Assembly (NCBI GenBank): GCA_021789975.1
Contig: JAJYIT010000043.1
Location: forward strand, 1-32,522
DNA length: 32,522 bases
Reading direction: 5' to 3'
Source: Bacteroidota bacterium
GTDB lineage: Bacteria > Bacteroidota > Ignavibacteria > Kryptoniales > JAKASW01
Under the pieces are notes generated by a model. The model saw nothing but the letters and a program-made list of their open reading frames with translations. It had not been told where the DNA came from and did no database searches. Positions 26,369 through 32,522 of the stretch are shown here, piece by piece (position 1 is the stretch's first letter; every line of letters starts with the position of its first letter). The position numbers were made by a program, and so were the translations under genes.

Positions 26369-26426
26369 CTAGTACTCCTTGTCAGAATATAATTCGCCAG
26401 GATTGCTCATCAAATACCGTGCGGCT

Positions 26427-28577
26427 CTAGTCGCAGAGGACAAAATCAATTTCACGCCGGTCCATGTTCACTCTCAGGACCTTCACGCTAACCTGGTCGC
26501 CGAGCTGGTATACTTTGCCGCTTCGCCTTCCTTTGAGTTGAAGGCGGTCAGGTAGAAATACAAAGTAATCATCCATTTCTCTGACATGTACCAGGCCCTC
26601 TACCAGCAGATCATCGATTTCAACGAACAGACCAAAATTTGTTACCCCTGAGACGGTGCCGTTGAATTCATCTCCGAGATGTTCCATCATGTACTGAGCT
26701 TGCTTGATTTTTATCGATTCACGTTCTGCCTCAACTGCACGACGCTCCGCCTCGCTTGACACCCTGCTGACTTCCGCAACCAGTTTCCTGGCCGCGCCCG
26801 GATCCCGCACCGCATCTCCGGCTTCGTATTCGCGTAAAAGTCTATGGACAACCAGGTCCGGATATCTTCTTATAGGCGATGTGAAGTGAGTGTAGTATTT
26901 GAAAGCCAACCCGTAATGGCCGATGTTTTTCTCCGAGTAAACTGCTTTTGCCATCGAGCGAAGAAGTATATCGTTTATGATGTATTCCTCCGGTTTGCCC
27001 TCCGCCGCTTTAAGAAGCTGCTGAAGCTGTTTCTGGCTTACCGTCCCATCATAATTCAGCTTATACCCGAAATGCGATACGAACACAGCCAGTTCCTCAA
27101 TTCGCTCGGGATCAGGAGCGTCATGGACCCGATACAAAAATGGCTTCGACCTCACTCCATGTCTGCCGATGTGACCTGCTACAATCTTATTAGCCAGGAG
27201 CATGAATTCCTCAACCAGCCTATGGCTATCCAACCTTAGCTTCTTCACTATCTCCACCGGTCTACCAAGCTCATCAAACACAAACTTCGCTTCGGGGAGA
27301 TCGAAATCGATACTCCCGGCCCGTGTCCTCAGCTTGTTAAGTGTCTTTGCCAGCCGATCCATTTCCAAAATCTCTTCGGAGTATTCACCGCGGCGTGTCT
27401 CTATGATCTTCTGTACATCCTCGTATGTAAACCTCTTCTTGCTTCTAATTACAGTCTTTGCAAACCTGTAATCCTCGACTTTTCCGTTCGGAGTAATATC
27501 AATTATTACTGAGTATGTAAGTCTGTCAACATCCGGATTCAAACTGCAGACGTGATTGGACAGTTTTTCCGGCAGCATGGGTATGACACCGTTGGTCAGA
27601 TAGACGCTCGTTCCTCTCTTGTAGGCTTCGACATCAAGCTGACTGGTCTCGTGCACGTAATGACTAACATCGGCAATGTGAACACCCAGTTCGAATAACC
27701 CATCCGACACTTTTCGGAGCGACACAGCGTCATCAAAGTCCCTCGCATCCTGTGGATCGATTGTGAAAACCAACTCCTTCCTGAAATCTCTTCTGCTCTT
27801 GAACTCGCTCTCGGGAATTATCTCAGAGATCATATCGGCTTCGGCAAGCACACTTTTGGGAAAGTCCTTCCGGAGATTAAACTGGGCGCTAATTGTCTCA
27901 AGTTCAACTTCAGGATCTCCAGCCTCGCCAAAGATTCTGGCAACTTCGGTCTGAAAGTCCTTGTACTGATCGAGTTTCAACTTTGCCAGGACTTTATCGC
28001 CCTCTTTAGCTCCGTTGAGCTTTCTCTTCGATATGTCCAAGGCGGGAGGAAGATTCTTATCGCGAATGAGCAGTTTAAAAGAACTCCCAACTCGTTCGAT
28101 CCTGCCGATGACACTCTTTTCTTCGGTCTCCGGCGGCTCTTCCAAAACATCGTGCGCAGTGGTTGGTGTAGTTTCTCCAAAGGGTGAGGTTTGGTCAGGA
28201 CTGTGATCGGCTCTTAAAGGTCTGCGTCGCCCTATCTTTTCAGCCCCGGTATTCTTCTTATCATGTTGTTCGGGATGCGCTGAATGTCTGTGAGGCAAGC
28301 TTGACGGCGGTTGGCTTTTCTCACCATCCTGAATAGCTTCGATTATTTTTGAAGCCCCGAACTTTCTTCGTGCTGTTTGTCTAATCTCTCCGTACTTTTC
28401 CAGCTTCCTCAGTGCCTGCTTGAACCGGGCGTATTCATGTTCGGAGGTATAGCCAAGAGCTTTGGCAAGCTGCCTTTTCTTAAATGTAAGCACAGGCATT
28501 CTTTCCAGAAAGCTTCGGATTTCTCTCTCTATATCTGCTGCTTTTTGACCTTTATTCTTGGGCGAAATTCTTTTCAT
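26427..28577 (-). CDS. rnr: Exoribonuclease R
   Basis: This is a 3'-5' hydrolytic RNase that degrades structured RNA. The product is 716 residues, shorter than the 813 of E. coli. Domains in order are a winged-helix N-domain (about 8-75), a Pro/His/Glu-rich low-complexity linker (about 82-150), OB-type cold-shock domains (about 155-250), an RNB catalytic domain (about 255-590) and an S1 domain (about 635-713). The RNB domain has IDPQDARDFDDAVSL with the metal-binding Asp cluster, HVCSLNPDVDRLT and HFTSPIRRYPDL. The basic C-terminal tail of E. coli RNase R is missing. The start at 28577 overlaps the end of the amidase gene by 26 bp. Confidence 0.96.
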   Translation of the reverse strand: MKRISPKNKGQKAADIEREIRSFLERMPVLTFKKRQLAKALGYTSEHEYARFKQALRKLEKYGEIRQTARRKFGASKIIEAIQDGEKSQPPSSLPHRHSAHPEQHDKKNTGAEKIGRRRPLRADHSPDQTSPFGETTPTTAHDVLEEPPETEEKSVIGRIERVGSSFKLLIRDKNLPPALDISKRKLNGAKEGDKVLAKLKLDQYKDFQTEVARIFGEAGDPEVELETISAQFNLRKDFPKSVLAEADMISEIIPESEFKSRRDFRKELVFTIDPQDARDFDDAVSLRKVSDGLFELGVHIADVSHYVHETSQLDVEAYKRGTSVYLTNGVIPMLPEKLSNHVCSLNPDVDRLTYSVIIDITPNGKVEDYRFAKTVIRSKKRFTYEDVQKIIETRRGEYSEEILEMDRLAKTLNKLRTRAGSIDFDLPEAKFVFDELGRPVEIVKKLRLDSHRLVEEFMLLANKIVAGHIGRHGVRSKPFLYRVHDAPDPERIEELAVFVSHFGYKLNYDGTVSQKQLQQLLKAAEGKPEEYIINDILLRSMAKAVYSEKNIGHYGLAFKYYTHFTSPIRRYPDLVVHRLLREYEAGDAVRDPGAARKLVAEVSRVSSEAERRAVEAERESIKIKQAQYMMEHLGDEFNGTVSGVTNFGLFVEIDDLLVEGLVHVREMDDYFVFLPDRLQLKGRRSGKVYQLGDQVSVKVLRVNMDRREIDFVLCD

Positions 28578-30081
28578 ACTCAGCTCTAAATTGAATTATT
28601 GCTTCGGTAATTCCCCGGGCGATTTTGTTCTGTCCCACTTTGCTCCTGAGGAAGCGCACATCGTGCGGATTGGATAAATAACCCGTCTCGACAAGGACTG
28701 CAGGCATCGAAGCGCCTATGAGGACCAAGAAGCCTGCTTGACCGACACCGTCGTTAGTTAGCGGCGTAATGGAACTGACATCCTGTTCAATCAGCTCGGC
28801 AAAACGCTCAGAATATTTCACATAGGCACTGTGTGCCATGGAGGTAAGGATCAAATTATCCGCATCGTACGACCGATACTTCTTTTCATAATCGTTTTCG
28901 TACTTTATAGCAGCATTTTCCTGAGCTGCAATCCTGATGGCTTCTTCGGTCTTTCCCGGTCTCAAGAAATAAGTCTCAAGCCCATGGGCCCCGTCAGGTT
29001 TATGAGGCATAGAGTTGCAGTGAATGCTGATGAAGAGCTTGCCTGCGGCTTGGTTCGCGATCTCGCCGCGCATGTCGAGGGGGACAAACTCGTCTTTGTC
29101 GCGAGTCATCACGACCTTAACTTTCGGGAGTCTTTCACGCAAATCGTTTCTTAGATCCTTCCCGATAGCCAGAGTCACGTTCTTTTCCTCTACGCCTCCC
29201 AATCCTATCGCTCCCGGATCTTTCCCACCGTGCCCAGGGTCGATCACGATAACATCTAGTTTCCAATTCTTTTTCTCGGCATCAAGTTTTTGGCGAAGCT
29301 CGTCAGAGAGTATCGTTTTGGAACTGACATGAGAATACAGGTTTACGACGACTGAGTTTGTCGAGCTGTCTGTATAGACTTCTTCAGAATTGTAGGCTTT
29401 CTTCAGTCGAAAGCTTAGCTGAACCGAGCTTGGATTCTGGATCGCGAGAACATTCGAGTAGACCGAAGTCGGTGGTAGTGAATTCAACTTCTCAAAATTG
29501 AAAGTAGCCGGCATGATAGTAACATAAAGCATTCCATCCTCGCCCAATGCCGCATCCTCCGCCTTTGGTAAGGAGCTAAGGGAAATATGAACCACGGAGC
29601 CGTTATCTTTCTGTTGAACTCGCACATCAGTAATCATCGGAGTCAATGAATCTCTCTGCATGTATGTAAATGCCCGGGTCAACTCATCGTAGCGGAGGAC
29701 TCCTCCAAGGATTTCAGTGAGGTATGGTCCGATGAAGCTCGCGGGCGCGTAGAGTTTCCCACCGTTCTCCAAAATTGGAAGTGGAAGCTGGTAGGTTTTC
29801 GGCACAGCCGCCTTGGATAATGTTATGAAACTATTATCGGGTGTGAAAAGGATGCTTCCGCTATTGGAATAGACACTCACCTTCCCTGTGGATCCGAGTG
29901 AGAATCTTCTTAGACCAAGGGCACTGGACAAATCCTCGATTGAGACATAGACGTGGTTGAGCGCGACAGTTCCCCCCATGTAGGCGGATGACTCTCCGTT
30001 TTTCAACGGTACAGCTTGGGTCTGCGCAAACAGCAGACCACTGTATAGTATTAGCAAGACAATGCTGGCTTTACGAAGCAA
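28552..30081 (-). CDS. Exported N-acetylmuramoyl-L-alanine amidase (Amidase_3)
   Basis: This is a zinc amidase that cuts the bond between MurNAc and the stem peptide, used in cell separation or wall turnover. The 509-residue product starts at TTG 30081, overlapping the end of the upstream gene by 11 bp. A signal peptide (1 to about 22) is followed by a beta-rich region (about 25-145) resembling copper-amine-oxidase-like N-domains, an AMIN-like domain (about 148-250), and the catalytic domain (about 275-505). Zinc ligands are His284 (DPGHGG), Glu299 (VEEK) and His354 (ISIHCN), with catalytic Glu465 (VETGYLSN). ftsX, in the same gene run, belongs to a system that activates such amidases. Confidence 0.95.
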   Translation of the reverse strand: MLRKASIVLLILYSGLLFAQTQAVPLKNGESSAYMGGTVALNHVYVSIEDLSSALGLRRFSLGSTGKVSVYSNSGSILFTPDNSFITLSKAAVPKTYQLPLPILENGGKLYAPASFIGPYLTEILGGVLRYDELTRAFTYMQRDSLTPMITDVRVQQKDNGSVVHISLSSLPKAEDAALGEDGMLYVTIMPATFNFEKLNSLPPTSVYSNVLAIQNPSSVQLSFRLKKAYNSEEVYTDSSTNSVVVNLYSHVSSKTILSDELRQKLDAEKKNWKLDVIVIDPGHGGKDPGAIGLGGVEEKNVTLAIGKDLRNDLRERLPKVKVVMTRDKDEFVPLDMRGEIANQAAGKLFISIHCNSMPHKPDGAHGLETYFLRPGKTEEAIRIAAQENAAIKYENDYEKKYRSYDADNLILTSMAHSAYVKYSERFAELIEQDVSSITPLTNDGVGQAGFLVLIGASMPAVLVETGYLSNPHDVRFLRSKVGQNKIARGITEAIIQFRAEYEKNFAQE

Positions 30082-30898
30082 CGAGCCCTTTCCTTAATTT
30101 TATTCCGTACAAAAACAGGGGAACATCATATTTCACCGGGTCAACAGGATCAAGTTCCTTCAGTGTGTGTGTTATTTCAACTGCCGTCTTCCAATTATCG
30201 GTCTTCCTTGAGGTCAGGTTGAGTTGCCTCGCGGCCCTCGAGACATTTACGTCAAGTGGAACGACCAATTCGTCTGTTCGAAACCACTTATATATACCGA
30301 AGTCAATTTCATCTTTTCTAGTCATCCACCTGAGGAACATATTCATACGTTTGCATGCGCTTCCCTGTCTTGGGGATGCGAGCAGTGCGGCTGCCCGCGG
30401 CGTTAGACTTCCGCCAAGCGACGCAGGTATGCGGTAAGCTTTCATCTGCTCAAGTAAAGCTGTAAGTAGCCCGAAAGCAGTCTCCTCACCCGCCTCCATA
30501 CTGCTTCTGGCGGCACTTTCAATCGAGCCATAATCATTCAAAATTTTCTTTAGCACGAACAGTATCTGCGCTATGTCATTTCCTGTAATATTTTTGTACG
30601 CAAACTGAATATACCCTTGCATTTCCTTTTTTAGCCAGGCGATATCCAGATTGATTATTGCCAGGTGAGGGGAGGTCCCGATCAGATCAAATACTTTCTC
30701 AAGCGTTCGGAAAATCGCATAACGCGGGCCTATCGCGAAAACGGAGGCGATGAAGGAGGACGTTTCAACATCCTCTCTTCGCCGAAACCTTTTCGGAAAT
30801 CCGACTGGATCAGAAATGTGGAAATCCTTTAGGAAGTCTTTTCGGCGCTGTCGATCAAGAACCCTTCTCACCGTTTCAAGATTTTTCAACATCGGCAT
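30071..30898 (-). CDS. TIGR02757 (DUF2400) family protein of unknown function
   Basis: The 275-residue product matches the conserved plan of the TIGR02757 family known mainly from Bacteroidota/Chlorobiota: an N-terminal stretch with DPVGFPKRFRRREDVETSSF, a middle helix bundle, and near the C-terminus RMNMFLRWMTRKDEIDFGIY, VPLDVNVSRAARQL and DPVDPVKYDVPLF. Its biochemical role is not established. The start is ATG 30898; a second ATG two codons later, with GAGAG 6 nt ahead, is equally good. It heads the gene run that continues into the amidase, which its end overlaps by 11 bp. Confidence 0.92.
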   Translation of the reverse strand: MPMLKNLETVRRVLDRQRRKDFLKDFHISDPVGFPKRFRRREDVETSSFIASVFAIGPRYAIFRTLEKVFDLIGTSPHLAIINLDIAWLKKEMQGYIQFAYKNITGNDIAQILFVLKKILNDYGSIESAARSSMEAGEETAFGLLTALLEQMKAYRIPASLGGSLTPRAAALLASPRQGSACKRMNMFLRWMTRKDEIDFGIYKWFRTDELVVPLDVNVSRAARQLNLTSRKTDNWKTAVEITHTLKELDPVDPVKYDVPLFLYGIKLRKGLVAS

Positions 30899-31020
30899 CT
30901 CTCAACTCTAACATCAACTTTCGAATTCTTTCTCTTTAATAGAGGACGCCCTTCAATAGACTTCACACACGCAACGACTGATCAGAGCTAATAGCCAAGG
31001 AGTTTGATTTGGACTAAAGG

Positions 31021-31057
31021 AAAAAACACTTTCTCTGAATGGATTGCTCCGTCAGAG
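31021..31057 (-). terminator. Hairpin with T run, intrinsic terminator-like
   Basis: On the minus strand CTCTGA (31052-31057) pairs with TCAGAG (31033-31038) across a 13-nt loop, and six T residues follow 6 nt later (31021-31026). The stem is short and the gap to the T run is longer than ideal. It sits at the 3' end of the structured gene-less stretch downstream of tRNA-Pro and would end a transcript coming from the right. Confidence 0.4.
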
Positions 31058-31308
31058 TCAATGGGGTATGCTGAAGGTTCATCGGACTCACCTCGCCGTA
31101 CATAGCCAGATCTTTTGTAGGAAGATACCCCACAACCGGCAAGCTGGCTGGGTTCGTCTCGGAATGATGAAACGAACCAGAACGAACCTGGCATTGATCT
31201 CCAGTTTACCGCTGGAAGAACCTCTGAAACAATCCGGAAGGTATGATAAACGCTTCTCGACTTTCTTACTGAAACTCTCCCTCGAAGGGAATGGATCGCA
31301 GCGTTTTG

Positions 31309-31330
31309 CAAGTTTGTCAGAACGGCTGGG
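31309..31330 (-). repeat. Near-copy of the tRNA-Pro 3' end
   Basis: This 22-nt block matches 31454-31474, the 3' end of tRNA-Pro plus flank, with one extra base and two substitutions (core GTCAGAACGGCTGGG against GTCGGAACGGCGGG), in the same orientation about 145 bp away. It could be a relic of an attachment site from integration at the tRNA, or a leftover of tRNA duplication. The similarity is short and may be chance. Confidence 0.3.
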
Positions 31331-31461
31331 CTTTTCAGAAGGCATGTTCCCGCGGCAGCTCCTTCACAAAGCCTCTGTGAGTTGTGGGGGAGGCACCGCG
31401 ATTCACCTATCGCTTCGCTCCCCCTTGGAGCAACTGGTACGTATCTAAATTTCAAATTTGT

Positions 31462-31534
31462 CGGAACGGCGGGATTTGAACCCGCGACCCCTTGCACCCC
31501 AAGCAAGTGCGCTACCAGGCTGCGCCACGTTCCG
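31462..31534 (-). tRNA. tRNA-Pro (anticodon GGG)
   Basis: On the minus strand the acceptor arms CGGAACG and CGTTCCG pair fully, with A as the discriminator base. The anticodon stem is CTTGC/GCAAG around the loop TTGGGGT, giving anticodon GGG, which reads CCC and CCU. The T arm GCGGG-TTCAAAT-CCCGC is perfect, and the D-arm has the AGCCTGGTAGCGC pattern. CCA is not encoded. The gene lies downstream of the MerR-type regulator on the same strand. Confidence 0.96.
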
Positions 31535-31609
31535 GTCGAATAAAAATAACTCCCCGGCTCATTTGAAGCAATGAGACCGATGGTAGCGACGAATGAATGC
31601 TGACTTCGA

Positions 31610-31984
31610 TTAGGCATCGCCGGTAAGTTTCTGGACAAGCTCCTCCAGAAACCCGCGGGCTTCGATCAGCGTCTTCTTCAGTTCATCAGACGATTCTTCC
31701 TGACCTTCTCCGTTTGAAGGTTGCACGTGAGTACCATTTGGTTTCGTGCTTAATGCCTTCCTGGCACCTTCAATCGTGAAGCCCTCCTCACGCACAAGTT
31801 TCTTGATCTCAAAGACCAAACTGATGTCTTTGTTAGTATAGATCCGGTTGCCTGCGCGATTCTTGGCAGGATTCAATTCGGGGAACTGTGACTCCCAATA
31901 CCGCAAGACATGCTGTTCCAGCCCGGTGATTCGGCTAACCTCTGAGATAGAATAGTAGAGTTTCTTAAACTCAAAATCCTTCAT
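31610..31984 (-). CDS. MerR-family transcriptional regulator
   Basis: The 124-residue product has the MerR winged-helix N-domain: YYSISEVSRITGLEQHVLRYWE (10-31) followed by FPELNPAKNRAGNRIYTNKDI, and a helix with FEIKKLVREEGFTIEGARKAL. The tail (about 85-124) is polar and then helical, and has no Cys metal-binding pattern, so the ligand is unknown. Short MerR-like proteins of this type are common in Bacteroidota/Chlorobiota. The ATG at 31984 has a weak ribosome site. A palindrome at 31994-32009 overlaps its promoter. Confidence 0.93.
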   Translation of the reverse strand: MKDFEFKKLYYSISEVSRITGLEQHVLRYWESQFPELNPAKNRAGNRIYTNKDISLVFEIKKLVREEGFTIEGARKALSTKPNGTHVQPSNGEGQEESSDELKKTLIEARGFLEELVQKLTGDA

Positions 31985-31993
31985 CTGTCGAAA

Positions 31994-32009
31994 GTATAAT
32001 AAATTATAC
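31994..32009. promoter_or_regulatory. Palindrome overlapping the -10 of the MerR-type gene
   Basis: GTATAAT and ATTATAC (7-bp perfect arms, two-base centre AA) lie 10-25 nt upstream of the regulator's start codon. The right arm contains the minus-strand TATAAT (32003-32008), so the arms cover a likely -10 element. Autoregulation by the MerR-type protein is plausible. AT-rich composition makes a chance palindrome possible. Confidence 0.45.
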
Positions 32010-32091
32010 GGATAATTGCAAACATTCGTTTAAGTAACTGATGTAAGTCCGTACTTGGAATTCGCAGGATCCGATTATAAATTAGATCGTT

Positions 32092-32165
<74 letters not shown>

Positions 32166-32223
32166 CGATCTTCGCGAAGAATTTCTCCATGTCCCTTCAT
32201 AAACCAAGAATTGTCATTAGAAG

Positions 32224-32522
32224 TTAAGTTTGAGCAGCAATCGGGAAGGTGAAGCTGCTGACTTTGCTAAAGAGTTCAAGGAACCAATTTCTTCTCTTCA
32301 TCGCTATCGATAATTTCAAGATGCGAAGATTGCCTTGATGAACGATGTATCCGGATGATGCGAAGATCTCGTAACGTAAAGTCTTCATCTGCTGCGATGC
32401 TGTCCCAGATTCCGTTGAAATTGGTAGATAAGAAAAAAGCCCAAGGCGAAGTAAATTCTGAGAATAACAACTCGTATTCATTAAACTCAGAAAGGTACAA
32501 GCGCCATGGGCAAGAAGAAGGT
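32224..32522 (-). CDS. C-terminal part of an IS1380/IS4-like transposase (cut by right edge)
   Basis: A frame open to the window edge encodes 98 residues and stops at 32224. It contains QNLLRLGLFSYLP, then the phrase MKTLRYEIFASSGYIVHQG, RILKLSIAMKRRNWFLELF and FTFPIAAQT. The TLRYxIFxxxGxI segment followed by a basic beta-hairpin is typical of the C-termini of DDE transposases of the IS1380/IS4 type. The catalytic core would lie outside the window. A decayed relative lies at 118-192 in the opposite orientation. The family assignment is from memory of the pattern. Confidence 0.6.
   Translation of the reverse strand, partial: LLLAHGACTFLSLMNTSCYSQNLLRLGLFSYLPISTESGTASQQMKTLRYEIFASSGYIVHQGNLRILKLSIAMKRRNWFLELFSKVSSFTFPIAAQT

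Larger units (their letters stand above)
31021..31430 (-). ncRNA. Candidate structured non-coding RNA of unknown class
   Basis: This stretch of about 560 bases between TIGR02757 and tRNA-Pro has no credible protein gene but holds several complementary helices on the minus strand: a 7-bp stem (31386-31392 with 31418-31424) enclosing a 5-bp stem (31398-31402 with 31409-31413); a 5-bp stem (31364-31368 with 31376-31380); a 4-bp stem (31201-31204 with 31212-31215); a 10-position stem with one G-U pair on the minus strand (31151-31160 with 31169-31178); an 8-bp stem (31062-31069 with 31125-31132); and a terminator-like hairpin at the end. The G-U pair would be C-A in a plus-strand RNA, favouring the minus strand. 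I saw no RNase P, tmRNA, SRP or 6S signature. A decayed repeat element is the main alternative. Confidence 0.3.

Noticed and set aside
31330-31430. Resemblance to a cobalamin riboswitch (GGTGAATC ... CCCCCACAACT)
   Set aside because: Only fragments resemble the consensus, the conserved order is not kept, and no B12-related gene lies downstream.
31044-31448. Plus-strand frame of 134 codons in the gene-less stretch
   Set aside because: It starts with TTG without a ribosome site, has no recognised motif, and coincides with the helices of the candidate structured RNA. Frames on the other strand are open over the same bases.
30988-31638. Minus-strand frame of 216 codons
   Set aside because: It runs straight through tRNA-Pro, and its middle is the well-known chance translation of a tRNA. 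There is no recognisable domain.

Overview
The window looks like chromosomal DNA from a bacterium of the Bacteroidota/Chlorobiota (FCB) group, possibly an Ignavibacteria-like lineage. The reasons are a TIGR02757 (DUF2400) family protein, tRNA genes without an encoded CCA, several exported glycosidases and a moderate GC content. This placement is inferred from gene families, not from a database search. Every recognised protein gene except the fragment at the extreme left edge is on the minus strand.

Region 1 (1-476) is a small graveyard of mobile-element remains. It holds the C-terminal tail of a transposase-like protein, followed by a decayed fragment related to a transposase that enters at the right edge of the window.

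Region 2 (477-16954) is a fucosylated-glycan utilisation locus, read right to left. A LacI-type regulator is followed by a near-consensus promoter, a 16-bp perfect LacI-type palindrome, and then GH29, L-fucose isomerase, an FGGY kinase of the rhamnulokinase type, an SSS sodium/sugar symporter, a 74-aa membrane protein, a fused aldolase-dehydrogenase of the rhamnose type, GH20, GH29 and GH29. The exported fucosidases and hexosaminidase should release L-fucose and N-acetylhexosamine outside the cytoplasm. The symporter would import fucose, FucI would make L-fuculose, the kinase would make fuculose-1-phosphate, and the fused enzyme would cut it to DHAP and L-lactaldehyde and oxidise the lactaldehyde to lactate. 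The lower pathway therefore combines a fucose isomerase with rhamnose-family kinase and aldolase. No SusC/SusD pair, FucO or mutarotase is seen.

Region 3 (17153-30898) is housekeeping. It has lrp-glnA as one unit, then a tightly packed run, read right to left, of TIGR02757, N-acetylmuramoyl-L-alanine amidase, rnr, ybaB, recR, two related lipoproteins, pheA, ftsX, murA, a GT9 glycosyltransferase and mazG. Many of these junctions overlap by about 4 bp, so translational coupling is likely.

Region 4 (30899-32522) holds a gene-less stretch of about 560 bp with several complementary helices and a terminator-like hairpin (a candidate structured RNA), tRNA-Pro(GGG), a MerR-type regulator with a palindrome at its promoter, tRNA-Arg(TCG), and the C-terminal part of an IS1380/IS4-like transposase cut by the window edge.
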